Assembly: GCF_020511115.1 (NCBI RefSeq)
Contig: NZ_JAJAVH010000008.1
Span: forward strand, 124,001-188,000
Source of the DNA: Luteimonas panaciterrae
GTDB taxonomy: Bacteria > Pseudomonadota > Gammaproteobacteria > Xanthomonadales > Xanthomonadaceae
Length of the DNA: 64,000 nt
Reading direction: 5' to 3'
How positions within the stretch are numbered: the stretch's first letter is position 1; each line of letters opens with the position of its first letter. Below the pieces are notes generated by a model. That model did no database searches. It saw nothing but the letters and a program-made list of their open reading frames with translations, and had not been told where the DNA came from. Below, in pieces: positions 28,855-39,211 of this stretch. A program made the translations under genes and the position numbers.

Positions 28855-30102
28855 TTATTCGGAATCCCACCACATCCAGAACGAATCCCACAGGCGGCCG
28901 AAGAATCCAGCCTCCTCGATGCCGTCGAGCGCGACCAGCGGCGCGGTGGCGATCACCTTGCCGGCCAGCGCGACCTTCACCGTGCCGACCTTCTGGCCCT
29001 TCTTGATCGGCGCGACCAGCGTCTTGGGCACGTCCATGGTCGGCTTGAGCTGTGCGTACTTGCCGCGCGGGATACCGACGAGCAGTTCCTGCGCCACACC
29101 GAGCTGCACTTCCTCGGTCTGGCCCTTCCACACGCGCTGCTTCGAGATCACCTTGTTGGCGTCGTAGAGCTTGTGGGTTTCGTAGAAGCGGAAACCCCAG
29201 TTGAGCAGCGCCTGCGAATCCACCGCGCGCTGGTTCTCGCTGCTGTCGCCCATCACCACGCTGATCAGGCGCTGATCGCCGCGCTTGGCCGAGGCCATCA
29301 GGCAGTAACCGGCGGAAGAAGTGTGACCGGTCTTGATGCCGTCGACGCTCGGATCGCGCCACAGCAGCAGGTTGCGGTTGGTCTGCGGATTCATCGCGCC
29401 GACCTTGAATTCCTTGATCTTGTTGAAGCTGTAGGCCTCAGGGAAATCACGCACCAGGGCGCGACCGAGCAGCGCCAGATCGTGCGCCGTGGAGTAATGC
29501 CCTTCCGCCGCCAGGCCGGTGGCGTTGACAAAGTGCGAGTTCTTCATGCCGATGCGCTGGGCATAGGCGTTCATCAGGTTGGCGAACGCGCCTTCGCTGC
29601 CCGCGGCGTGTTCGGCGAGCGCGATGGCGGCATCGTTGCCCGACTGCACCACCATGCCCTTTTCCATCTCGATCAGCGGCGCGGTCTTGTTGACCTCGAA
29701 GCCGCTGTAGCTGCCGTCGGTGCCGGCACCGCCGGTGCGCCAGGCGTTCTCGCTCATCAGCACCTGATCGTCGCGCTTGATCTTGCCGGCCTTCAGTTCG
29801 GCGGCCAGCACATAGGACGTCATCACCTTGGTGATGCTGGCCGGTTCCACGCGCAGATCGGCGTTGTCGCCCGCCAGCACCTGCCCGGTGGCGTAATCCA
29901 GCAGCACCCAGGCCTTGGAGACCTTCGGCGCCGGCGCCGGCGGGATAGGCAGGTTATCGCTCAGCGCGGTCGTAGCGGCGGCCGCGGGCTTGGCGGCCGG
30001 CTGTGGCGTCTGGGCGACGGCCAGGCCCACGGCGAAAGTGAACGAGGTGGTGAACAGCGCGGCGGCGAACAGCGCACCACGTGCGACAACGGCGGTTTTC
30101 AT
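28855..30102 (-). CDS. dacC: D-alanyl-D-alanine carboxypeptidase (PBP5/6 type)
   Basis: A 415-residue low-molecular-weight penicillin-binding protein that removes the terminal D-Ala of peptidoglycan stem peptides in the periplasm. Signal peptide 1-30; active-site SITK at 89-92, SGN in VQSGNDAA, and KTG in DGIKTGHTSSAGY; a C-terminal PBP5 beta domain (about 305-395) and an amphipathic C-terminal anchor (FFGRLWDSFWMWW). An Ala/Pro-rich linker of about 30 residues after the signal is longer than usual. ATG 30100-30102 chosen for the signal peptide. It follows rlpA by 141 bp. The dacA/dacC name choice is arbitrary. Confidence 0.94.
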   Translation of the reverse strand: MKTAVVARGALFAAALFTTSFTFAVGLAVAQTPQPAAKPAAAATTALSDNLPIPPAPAPKVSKAWVLLDYATGQVLAGDNADLRVEPASITKVMTSYVLAAELKAGKIKRDDQVLMSENAWRTGGAGTDGSYSGFEVNKTAPLIEMEKGMVVQSGNDAAIALAEHAAGSEGAFANLMNAYAQRIGMKNSHFVNATGLAAEGHYSTAHDLALLGRALVRDFPEAYSFNKIKEFKVGAMNPQTNRNLLLWRDPSVDGIKTGHTSSAGYCLMASAKRGDQRLISVVMGDSSENQRAVDSQALLNWGFRFYETHKLYDANKVISKQRVWKGQTEEVQLGVAQELLVGIPRGKYAQLKPTMDVPKTLVAPIKKGQKVGTVKVALAGKVIATAPLVALDGIEEAGFFGRLWDSFWMWWDSE

Positions 30103-30243
30103 CGACAACGGAACTCCAAAGACGATCACGGCGCCGGACTCGACGCCAAATTGAATAAAGCATTGGAAAGTCCGCACATCGAACCGCGCCGTCAACGCGG
30201 TGAGGTGTGCGGGCTCTTGCGGAGGGACCCGCGTCCCTAAATT

Positions 30244-31743
30244 CTAATCGCGAACGACCTGCGGCTGGCCGAATCCCAGACCAACGACGCGGCTCGACAG
30301 TTCCGCGACACGCCCGTTATCGACCGGACCGACGCGCAGCCGCCAGATCGGCTTGCCGGCGGAAGTGCCGTCGAACAGGCGCGCGTCGGACACGCCGGCG
30401 CCCTTGAGCATCGACAGCGCGCGTTCCGCGTTGGCCCGCGCGCCGAAGGCGGCGACCTGCAGCGTCACACCGTCTTTCGCGGCCATCCGCACCGACGGCG
30501 CGGGTTCCGTCGCGGCGGCAATGGATTCCTTCGCGACCGGAACCTCGGCGCGGCGGGCCTCCATCCGGGCCTCTTTCCGCGCTTCCTTGGCCGGCTTGTG
30601 CGTCGCGGCCAGCCGGGCTTCGGGCGATGCCGAGCCGTAGGGATCCGGCTTCCCGGCCTTGCCGGTCGCCACACGGGCGCGGCGAGCCTTCATCCAGGCA
30701 TCGAATTCGTCGGCGGTCATGGCGCGGCCGTCCTGGCGCATGTCGAAACGCCAGTCGAGATCGCTGGAAGCGGGCGGCGGCGTCTTGTCGGTGCTGGATG
30801 CCGCCGTTCGCGAGCCGGCGCTGGCGACAGTGGTCGGCTGCCGTTCGCTGGCGTTGGCGCTAGCGATCGGCAGGGCCTGCACCAAGGTGTCGATGGCGCT
30901 GGAAGAGGCGGTCGTCGCGCTCGAAGCCGCACCCGCGCGCAGCGACGCGGGCTTGCCGGTGGCGATGCGCACACCCGGCGGAAGCCCGGTCGTGCCGCTA
31001 TCGGCAACGGGCTTCGCAGCCGGCTCGCGCCGCGAGGCGACGGCATCGTAATCGTTGCGCGCGTTCTCACCGGGACTCAGACCGACCACTTCGACATTGC
31101 CAGTGCCGCGCGGATGGATGCCGAGCTTCACCGCCGCCGCGTAACTCAGATCGATCAGGCGCCCGTCGTGGAACGGCCCGCGATCGTTGACGCGAACCAC
31201 CACCGACTTGCCGTTGTCGAGATTGGTCACGCGCGCGAAGCTCGGCAGCGGCAGCGTCTTGTGCGCCGCGGTGAAGGCGTACATGTCGTACACCTCGAGA
31301 TTGGAGGTGCGGCGGCCGTGGAATTTGTTGCCGTAGTACGAGGCGGTGCCCTTCTCGTCGTAGCCCTTGGCGCTGTCGAGCACCCGGTACGATTTGCCCA
31401 GCACCTTGTACGGCGTGCGGTTGCCGTAGGAAGACCGCGGTTCGTCGACGACATCGGGCTCGGGAATCGCATCGACGTCCGGAATATGGTCCGGCGCGCT
31501 GTCGGCGACGCCCGGCGCATACAAACCGCCGCGCGTGTAGTTGCCGCGCTTGCTCGGATCTTCCTGCGCCGGCGCATACGGCGAACGCTTGTTGCGCCCC
31601 GACGGGAGCGCCGAACGTCCGATCGAGCCTTTCTCAGGCAGCGCCACGGCTTCGGAAGCGGATTTCTTGGGGTTGCTGGCGCAAGACGCCAGCACGAGCG
31701 GCATCGAGACCAGGATCGCCGACGAGAGCAGCAGTCGTCTCAT
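30244..31743 (-). CDS. rlpA: RlpA-like septal ring lytic transglycosylase with SPOR domain
   Basis: A 499-residue lipoprotein (lipobox VLASC around residue 21) with the double-psi beta-barrel RlpA domain at about 125-215 (GTASYYGNKFHGRRTSNLE...VVVRVNDRGPFHDGRLIDLSYAAA, including the catalytic Asp/His region) and a C-terminal SPOR domain (about 420-497) that binds denuded glycan at the septum. Between them is a 200-residue low-complexity Ala/Ser/Arg region, longer than in E. coli RlpA. It cleaves naked glycan strands during daughter-cell separation. Its ATG overlaps the mltB stop by 4 bp. Confidence 0.94.
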   Translation of the reverse strand: MRRLLLSSAILVSMPLVLASCASNPKKSASEAVALPEKGSIGRSALPSGRNKRSPYAPAQEDPSKRGNYTRGGLYAPGVADSAPDHIPDVDAIPEPDVVDEPRSSYGNRTPYKVLGKSYRVLDSAKGYDEKGTASYYGNKFHGRRTSNLEVYDMYAFTAAHKTLPLPSFARVTNLDNGKSVVVRVNDRGPFHDGRLIDLSYAAAVKLGIHPRGTGNVEVVGLSPGENARNDYDAVASRREPAAKPVADSGTTGLPPGVRIATGKPASLRAGAASSATTASSSAIDTLVQALPIASANASERQPTTVASAGSRTAASSTDKTPPPASSDLDWRFDMRQDGRAMTADEFDAWMKARRARVATGKAGKPDPYGSASPEARLAATHKPAKEARKEARMEARRAEVPVAKESIAAATEPAPSVRMAAKDGVTLQVAAFGARANAERALSMLKGAGVSDARLFDGTSAGKPIWRLRVGPVDNGRVAELSSRVVGLGFGQPQVVRD

Positions 31744-32903
31744 GACGTGCCGCTGCCAACCGTACCGTTACGGATGGCCTGCGCCAGCTGATAGACGGCG
31801 AGCGAGTACATCGGGGAACGATTGTAGCGGCTGATGACGTAGAAGTTCCGATAGCCGAACCAGTACTCCTTGCCCGCCTCGCCATCGAGCGAGAGCAGCG
31901 TGGCGCCCTCGACCACCGGCTCGCCGGGCTGCGGGCGATAGCCGCGCGCGGCGAAATAGGCCTGCGGATAGATCGGGTCCAGCGCCTTCGGGTCACCTTC
32001 CGGCACGAAATCGGCAGCCTCGGGCGCGCGCGTCACGCGTGCGACCACCGCGCCGCCGCGCTCCCAGCCATGCGCGACGAAATAGTTGGCGATGGAGGCG
32101 AACACGTCGGGTTTGTGCGTGAGCAGATCGCGCCGGCCATCGCCGTCGCCATCCTTGCCCCAGTTGCGCCAGCTCGACGGCATGAACTGGCCCATGCCCA
32201 TGGCGCCGGCATAGCTGCCTTTCAGCGTCAGGATATCGAGCTGCGGCTCTTCCTTCACCAGCCCGAACAGCTGCGCCAATTCGCCCGCGAAGAACGGTGC
32301 GCGCTTGGGATGCCAGAACGCCAGCGTGTACAGCGCGTCGATCACGCGATAGCTGCCGGTGTTCTTCCCGTAATTGGTTTCCACGCCGATGATCGCGACG
32401 ATCATCTCCGCGGGCACGCCGGTCTCGGCGCTGATGCGGTCGAGCGCCTCGCGATTCTCGGCGTAGAACGCGCGGCCGCCCTCGATGCGCGCGTCGGTCA
32501 TGAAGATCGGGCGATAGTCGCGCCACGGCTTCACCGCTTCGGCCGGGCGCGTGATCGCGTCGATGATCTTCTGCTGATACACCGCCTGCGCCAGCGTCGA
32601 ACGGATGAAGTTCGGATCGACGCCGTAGGTCTGCGCGGTGTAATCGACGAAGGCGGCGACGCGCTGCTCCATCGGGATCGCCGGATCGGTCACCGACGGC
32701 GGCGCCACCGGACGTTCCGGCGGCTGCGGCACTTTCGGCAGCAACGTCTGCGTGACTGGCGTCGTCACCGCTGTCGGTGCGGCGACCTTGCTAGTCGAGG
32801 AAGGAGGGACCGCCTGCGTCGCGCACGCGGCCAGCGCGAGCGGGATCAGAACGATGAACGGTGCGGAGGCGTGCAATGCGGAGGCGTGGGCGCGTCGGAT
32901 CAT
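31740..32903 (-). CDS. mltB: Lytic murein transglycosylase B
   Basis: A 387-residue SLT_2-family lipoprotein (lipobox LAAC, Cys27). The catalytic Glu is in IGVETNYGKNTG (around residue 176), followed by family motifs FAGELAQLFGL, LKGSYAGAMGMGQFMPSSW and DLLTHKPDVFASIANYF. It cleaves the glycan backbone to form anhydro-muropeptides at the outer membrane. A Pro/Thr-rich linker lies at about 30-70. It sits between rodA and rlpA, as in other gammaproteobacteria. Confidence 0.95.
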   Translation of the reverse strand: MIRRAHASALHASAPFIVLIPLALAACATQAVPPSSTSKVAAPTAVTTPVTQTLLPKVPQPPERPVAPPSVTDPAIPMEQRVAAFVDYTAQTYGVDPNFIRSTLAQAVYQQKIIDAITRPAEAVKPWRDYRPIFMTDARIEGGRAFYAENREALDRISAETGVPAEMIVAIIGVETNYGKNTGSYRVIDALYTLAFWHPKRAPFFAGELAQLFGLVKEEPQLDILTLKGSYAGAMGMGQFMPSSWRNWGKDGDGDGRRDLLTHKPDVFASIANYFVAHGWERGGAVVARVTRAPEAADFVPEGDPKALDPIYPQAYFAARGYRPQPGEPVVEGATLLSLDGEAGKEYWFGYRNFYVISRYNRSPMYSLAVYQLAQAIRNGTVGSGTS

Positions 32904-32986
32904 CGGCGCGAGGGTAGCACGCGTGCGCGATGACGGCTGACCGCGTGTTCAGCCTCGATTGTTAAGCACGATCGCTAAATCGAGTG

Positions 32987-34099
32987 CTACGCATGAATCG
33001 GCCGATGATTGCGCACCGCCATCACCACGCCGATGCCGGCCAGCAATGACACCGCCGCGGTTCCGCCGTAACTGAGCAATGGCATCGGCACGCCGACCAC
33101 GGGCAACAGGCCGGAAATCATGCCGCCGTTGACGATCACGTAGACGAAGAAGGCGAGGCCGAGACTGCCCGCGAGCAATCGCGAATAGCCGTCGCGCGAT
33201 TCGGCCGCGATCCACAGACATCGGCCGACGATGAACAGGTACAGCGCCAGCACCACGGCGACGCCCATCCAGCCGAATTCCTCCGACAACACCGCGAAGA
33301 TGAAGTCGGTGGTGTGCTCGGGCAGGTAGTTCAGATGTGATTGCGAGCCCTGCCCCCAGCCCTGCCCGGTCATGCCACCGGAGCCGATCGCGATCTTCGA
33401 CTGGATGATGTTCCAGCCGGTGCCGAGCGGATCGGATTCGGGATCGAGGAAGGTGAGGATGCGGTCCTTCTGATACGGCCGCAGGAACCAGAACCAGGCG
33501 ATCGGCGCCGCCGCCGCGATGCCGCCGAAGCCGAGCGCGAACCACCACCACGGCAATCCGGCCAGGAATAGCACGAACGCGCCGCTGATCGCGACCAGCA
33601 TCGCCGTGCCGAAATCCGGTTGCAGCATCACGAGCCCCGTCGGCACGAGGATGATGACGGCGGTGATCAGCACGGTGCCGATGCGCGGCGGCAGCCACTG
33701 ACGATCGAGATACCAGGCCGCCATCATCGGCAGGCTGAGTTTGAGCAGTTCGGAAGGCTGGAAATAGAACAGTTTGAGATCGAGCCAGTGCCGGCCGTGC
33801 TTGCCGGTGCCGATCGCCAGCACGAGCAATAGCGGGATCAGCGTGGCGGCGAACACCGTCGGCGTGAGATCGCGCAGGCGCAGCGGCGACATCCACGACA
33901 GCGCCCACATCGCGCCGAGACCAACCACGTAACGCGCGCTCTGCGCGATCACCAGCTGCATGCCGTTGTCGCCGCCGGCGCTGTAGAGCACGGCGAGCGC
34001 GATCGCCATCAGGGCGACGAGTGGCGCGATCAAAGCCCAATCGAGCGTACGGGTAACGCGGAGGAACAGGTCGAGGAGCCAACGCAAGATGATGCTCAA
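32987..34099 (-). CDS. rodA: Rod shape-determining peptidoglycan glycosyltransferase RodA
   Basis: A 370-residue SEDS-family membrane protein (about ten spans) that polymerises glycan strands with PBP2 during elongation. Family motifs: KLFYFQPSELLKLSLPMMAAWYL, VMLQPDFGTAMLVAISGAFVLF, the loop ending GWGQGSQSHLNYLPEHTTDFIFAVLSEEFGW, and GVPMPLLSYGGTAAVSLLAGIG. The start is TTG 34097-34099, overlapping the mrdA stop (TTGA) with no in-frame ATG nearby; coupling to mrdA is likely. Confidence 0.96.
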   Translation of the reverse strand: MSIILRWLLDLFLRVTRTLDWALIAPLVALMAIALAVLYSAGGDNGMQLVIAQSARYVVGLGAMWALSWMSPLRLRDLTPTVFAATLIPLLLVLAIGTGKHGRHWLDLKLFYFQPSELLKLSLPMMAAWYLDRQWLPPRIGTVLITAVIILVPTGLVMLQPDFGTAMLVAISGAFVLFLAGLPWWWFALGFGGIAAAAPIAWFWFLRPYQKDRILTFLDPESDPLGTGWNIIQSKIAIGSGGMTGQGWGQGSQSHLNYLPEHTTDFIFAVLSEEFGWMGVAVVLALYLFIVGRCLWIAAESRDGYSRLLAGSLGLAFFVYVIVNGGMISGLLPVVGVPMPLLSYGGTAAVSLLAGIGVVMAVRNHRPIHA

Positions 34100-36204
34100 T
34101 GCGTGGCTCCTGTTTGCGCGGCGGAAGCATCTGTTGTGATCGCCGCCGGATCGATGTCTTCTCCAACCGCATCGGCCGTTTCGATCGGCTCAACCGCGGA
34201 GGGCAACACGGACGAAGGCGCCGCGCCCGACACCGGCAGGAACCGGCGTGTCCGCTCCCGCACCGCGTCCTCGGGCTTCGGCGGCAACATGCCCGCTTCC
34301 GCGGCGGCGACCGCTTCCGCGCCGATCGCGGTGAAGGGAATGCTGTCCGGATCGCGCTCGGGCAATTTGCCGAGCAGCCAGGTGTCGAACACCTTGCGTG
34401 CCACCGGCGCGGCGGCGCTGCCGCCGAAGCCGCCGTGCTCGACGATCACGGCGATCGCGATCTGCGGATCCTCCGCAGGTGCGTAGCCGACGAACCAGGC
34501 CTGATGGCGCAGATGCAGCGGCAGGCTGTGCGGATTGAGGCTGACATTGCCGCGGCGGCTGATCTTCTGCGCCGTGCCGGTCTTGCCGGCCATGCGATAC
34601 GGCGCACCGCGCGCCATCGCGCGGCCGGTGCCGCCCGGATCGTAGATCGTGCCTTCCATGCCGCCCTGGATTTCGCGCACGTAGCCGACATGCGACGTGA
34701 GCGCCGTCGGCGCCGGCTGCGGTATCGGCGTCCACGGCTTGTCGAAACCGTCGCGGCGATCGCGCGCCAGATGCGGGCGATGCCCCTGCCCGTTGTCGGC
34801 GATCGCGGCCACGCCGCGCGCGAGCTGCAGCGTGGTCGCGATCCAGTAGCCCTGGCCGATGCCGGAGATCACCGTCTCGCCGGCATACCACGGCTCCTTG
34901 CTGTGCTTGGCCTTCCACTGCGGTGACGGCACGATGCCGTCGTTCTCGCCCATCATGTCGATGCCGGTCGGCTGGCCGAATCCGTAGCGGCGCATATAGC
35001 TGTCGAAACGGGCGATGCCCATGTCGTAGGCGAGCTTGTAGTAGTAGTAGTTCACCGATTGCGCGATCGACTTGCGCAGATTGGTCATGCCGGCGCCGCC
35101 GTGCGCGTCGCGATAGCCGCGCTTCTGTCCCGGAATGTGGAACTCGCCGGTGGAGTACACCTGGGATTGCGGCGTGCGCAGGCCGCTCTCCAGGCCGGCC
35201 AGGGCCACGAACGGCTTGATCGTCGATCCCGGCGGACCACCGCCGAGCACGTTGCGGTTGAACAGCGGCCGCGACGGGTTGTCCATCAGGCGCCGGTAGT
35301 CGGTGTTGGAGATGCCGTTGACGAACAGATTCGGGTCGTAGCTGGGCAGGCTGACCATGGCGAGGATCTCGCCGGTCTTGGGATCGATCGCCACGGCGGC
35401 GCCGTCGTTGTCGCCGAAGGCGTCCACCATCGCGCGCTGCAGATCGGCATCCACGGACAGACGCAGATCGGTGCCGGCGGTGGCGGGCACGCGTCCGACA
35501 CGGCCCAGCGGCCGCCCCTCGACGTTGGTCTTCACTTCCTCGAAGCCGATCTTGCCACGCAGTATTTCGTCGTAGAAACGCTCGATGCCCGAACGCCCGG
35601 TATGCGTGAACACGCCGTGCTCGGCGCCGAAGGCGGCAATGTCCTTCTCGTCGGTGCGGCCGACGTAGCCGACGATATGCGCGAACAGCTCGCCGTAGGG
35701 ATAGCGACGCGTGAGATACGGCTCGACCGTCACGCCGGGGAAGCGCCACTGGTCGACGGCGAAGCGCGAGATTTCCTCGGGCGTGAGCCGCAGCTTCAGC
35801 GTGACGGCGTTGAAGCCGCGCTTGGCCTTGCGCACGCGCTCGAACTGGGCGATGTCGTCGGGCGTGAGCGCGATGATCTTCGACAGATGCTCGATCAACA
35901 CCTTCGTGTCGCCGGCCGTCTCCGGCACCACGTCCAAGCGGAATGCCGGCACGTTGTCGGCGAGGATGCGGCCCTTGCGGTCGTAGATCAGCCCGCGCGC
36001 CGGCACCACGGGACGCGGCTTGACGCGATTGGCTTCCGAGCGCTTGGCGTAGTCGGCGTGATCGACTACCTGCAGCTTGAAGTACCACCCCGCCAATCCG
36101 CCCAGGCACAGCACCACGACCGCGAATCCGAGCAGGGCGCGCAGGCGGAACTGCGCCGATTCCGCGTGCTGGTTCTTGATCCGTTGGCGTTGTGGCCGCC
36201 GCAT
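34096..36204 (-). CDS. mrdA: Penicillin-binding protein 2 (peptidoglycan transpeptidase)
   Basis: A 702-residue high-molecular-weight class B PBP. One membrane span at about 25-45; PBP dimerisation (pedestal) domain at about 60-240; transpeptidase domain with active-site STIK (GPPGSTIKPFVALAGL, around residue 335), SVN (IAQSVNYYYYKLAYDMG) and KTGTAQ near 548. It crosslinks peptidoglycan during elongation together with RodA. ATG 36202-36204 is taken; a GTG one codon upstream is possible. The C-terminal 70 residues are an acidic, Ala/Pro-rich tail (with EPIETADAVGEDIDPAA) beyond the usual family end. It follows mreD by a few bases. Confidence 0.96.
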   Translation of the reverse strand: MRRPQRQRIKNQHAESAQFRLRALLGFAVVVLCLGGLAGWYFKLQVVDHADYAKRSEANRVKPRPVVPARGLIYDRKGRILADNVPAFRLDVVPETAGDTKVLIEHLSKIIALTPDDIAQFERVRKAKRGFNAVTLKLRLTPEEISRFAVDQWRFPGVTVEPYLTRRYPYGELFAHIVGYVGRTDEKDIAAFGAEHGVFTHTGRSGIERFYDEILRGKIGFEEVKTNVEGRPLGRVGRVPATAGTDLRLSVDADLQRAMVDAFGDNDGAAVAIDPKTGEILAMVSLPSYDPNLFVNGISNTDYRRLMDNPSRPLFNRNVLGGGPPGSTIKPFVALAGLESGLRTPQSQVYSTGEFHIPGQKRGYRDAHGGAGMTNLRKSIAQSVNYYYYKLAYDMGIARFDSYMRRYGFGQPTGIDMMGENDGIVPSPQWKAKHSKEPWYAGETVISGIGQGYWIATTLQLARGVAAIADNGQGHRPHLARDRRDGFDKPWTPIPQPAPTALTSHVGYVREIQGGMEGTIYDPGGTGRAMARGAPYRMAGKTGTAQKISRRGNVSLNPHSLPLHLRHQAWFVGYAPAEDPQIAIAVIVEHGGFGGSAAAPVARKVFDTWLLGKLPERDPDSIPFTAIGAEAVAAAEAGMLPPKPEDAVRERTRRFLPVSGAAPSSVLPSAVEPIETADAVGEDIDPAAITTDASAAQTGATH

Positions 36205-36208
36205 CACA

Positions 36209-36685
36209 TCAGTTTCTTCCCAGACGCAGCGCGTCGAACAACAGGAACAGCGGCGCCCACAACAGCATCCCGATCAGCGGCGCCCACCAGTAGCCCCATG
36301 GCAGCTGCGGCGCGCCCAGCGCCAGATGCACGGCCGCGGTCACCACGCGATCGTTGAGCAGCAGGCCACCGATCGCCAGCGCCTGCTGCGACAGCGGAAA
36401 GAAGCGCAGCTGCGAACGGAAGCGCTGCAGGATGAAGGCCATCACCGTCAGGCGCAGCGCTTGTTCGCCGAGGATGCCGCCAAAAACGAGATCGCCGAGC
36501 AGCCCCATGAGGAAGGCGAAGCCGAGACCGGCGCGTTCCGGCGTCTCGATCACCCAGTACGCCACCACCAGCGCCAGCCAGTACGGGCGGAACGGCTGCA
36601 GCACCGTCGGCATCGGCAACAGGCCCAGCAGCAAGGCCAGCAGCACGCTGACCGGCAGCAGCCAGGCGCGGCGCGGGCGGCTCAT
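36209..36685 (-). CDS. mreD: Rod shape-determining protein MreD
   Basis: A 158-residue inner-membrane protein of five or six spans with the typical LLLGLLPMPTVLQPFRPYWLALVVAYWV stretch and FLMGLLGDLVFGGILGEQAL. It is part of the MreBCD-RodA-PBP2 elongasome; its own role is not defined. Its ATG overlaps the mreC stop by 4 bp, and mrdA follows immediately. Confidence 0.94.
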   Translation of the reverse strand: MSRPRRAWLLPVSVLLALLLGLLPMPTVLQPFRPYWLALVVAYWVIETPERAGLGFAFLMGLLGDLVFGGILGEQALRLTVMAFILQRFRSQLRFFPLSQQALAIGGLLLNDRVVTAAVHLALGAPQLPWGYWWAPLIGMLLWAPLFLLFDALRLGRN

Positions 36686-37704
36686 CGACGCGGCTCCTGG
36701 GTTTTAGCGTCTCCCCCTGCGGCGGCAGGAGGAGTCTGGGCATTCGGAAGTTCCACTCGCGTCGCCGCGGCCCCAGTCACCGCTGGATTTTCGGCTGCCG
36801 CCGAGGCCGCAGGCGTCGCGAGCGGCGGCGCCGTCACCACGCTGCGCAGCAGCAGCACGTCGCGGCCGCGATCGAGCTGCGCCGCCGGCTTGAGCTTGCC
36901 GACCAGGAACGCGCGGCTGTCGTCCGGATGCAATTCCGCCACCGTGCCGACCGGGAATCCGGCCGGGAAACGCCCGCCGATGCCGGAGGTGATGATGGCA
37001 TCGCCCTCCTGCACATCGCCGGAGAGCGGGATGTTGGCCAGATCGAGCTCGTCGCTGCGGCCCTTGCCGTAGGCGATCAGGCGCACACCATTGCGCGCCA
37101 CCGCCACCGGCACGGCGTGGTCGGGATCGGTGATCAGCAGCACCGTGGCCGTGGTCGATGTGGCTTCGATGATCTGGCCGACCAGGCCGCCTGCATCGAT
37201 CACGCTCTGCCCCAGGCGCACGCCGTTGCGGGTACCGGCGTTGAGAATCAGGCGCTGCCGGGTCGGATCAAGGTCGATGTCGAGGATCGGCGCCAGCTGC
37301 ACGTCGAGCTGGCCACGCTGGGCCGCGCCGAGCAGGCCCCGCAGACGCTCGTTCTCCGCCGCCGCCACCTGCAATCGCGCCTGCCGCGCGTTGCCGACCA
37401 GGATCTCGTTGCGCAGGCGGCGGTTTTCCTCGGTGAGCCGTGTTCGCGTCACCGCGTCGTCACGCATGCTCTCGCCCAGCCGCGCCGGCAGACCGGCCAG
37501 CCACCACAACGGCTGCACGGCGACGTTGACCTGGGCACGCACCGCCGACAGCCAGCCGCCGCGATGGTCGAACACGATCAGCGCGATCGACAGCGCGAGG
37601 AACGCCAGCAACCGCAGCGTGCCCGCGACATCGCCGCTGTTGTTCGGAGTTGGACTGGCGTAGGCGGGCACGAGGCGTGGCGAACGATTCTTATGGCGCG
37701 TCAT
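36682..37704 (-). CDS. mreC: Rod shape-determining protein MreC
   Basis: A 340-residue bitopic protein: membrane span at about 30-48 (LLAFLALSIALIVFDHRGGWL), coiled coil at about 80-120, periplasmic MreC beta domains (LDIDLDPTRQRLILNAGTRNGVRLGQSVIDAGGLVGQI; DEGDAIITSGIGGRFPAGFPVG-like segment), then an Ala/Pro-rich tail. It scaffolds the elongasome and activates PBP2. The ATG at 37702-37704 lies within a REP-like palindrome and lacks a clear ribosome-binding site; a GTG at 37669-37671 (VPAYASPTPN) is an alternative start. Confidence 0.93.
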   Translation of the reverse strand: MTRHKNRSPRLVPAYASPTPNNSGDVAGTLRLLAFLALSIALIVFDHRGGWLSAVRAQVNVAVQPLWWLAGLPARLGESMRDDAVTRTRLTEENRRLRNEILVGNARQARLQVAAAENERLRGLLGAAQRGQLDVQLAPILDIDLDPTRQRLILNAGTRNGVRLGQSVIDAGGLVGQIIEATSTTATVLLITDPDHAVPVAVARNGVRLIAYGKGRSDELDLANIPLSGDVQEGDAIITSGIGGRFPAGFPVGTVAELHPDDSRAFLVGKLKPAAQLDRGRDVLLLRSVVTAPPLATPAASAAAENPAVTGAAATRVELPNAQTPPAAAGGDAKTQEPRR

Positions 37705-37726
37705 CCCGAGCGTAGCGCGGGATGCG
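37699..37726. repeat. Degenerate REP-like palindrome covering the mreC start
   Basis: cgtcatcccg (37699-37708) and cgggatgcg (37718-37726) form a 7-bp stem (CATCCCG/CGGGATG) with a 9-nt loop. It has the CGTCATCCC signature of the REP-like family of this window, and the proposed mreC ATG lies in one arm. Confidence 0.45.
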
Positions 37727-37799
37727 TTTCAGGCAAAAGTGAATGTCGCCGCAGCAGTTCCTTCGCTGCGTCCGGTATGGCTTGGTTGGCAGCCCCGAT

Positions 37800-37818
37800 G
37801 CGGCGCACGAAGCGCCGC
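37800..37818 (-). terminator. Stem-loop just after mreB
   Basis: gcggcgc (37800-37806) and gcgccgc (37812-37818) form a perfect 7-bp stem with a 5-nt loop, 8 bp beyond the mreB stop on the minus strand, in the 122-bp gap before mreC. There is no T-tract, so it may lower rather than end read-through and thereby set a higher MreB level than MreC/MreD. Confidence 0.4.
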
Positions 37819-37826
37819 AGGTGGGC

Positions 37827-39211
<1,385 letters not shown>

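Noticed and set aside
36204-36743. Alternative 179-codon minus-strand ORF over mreD
   Set aside because: Out of frame with mreD, whose hydrophobic pattern and overlaps with mreC and mrdA are right.
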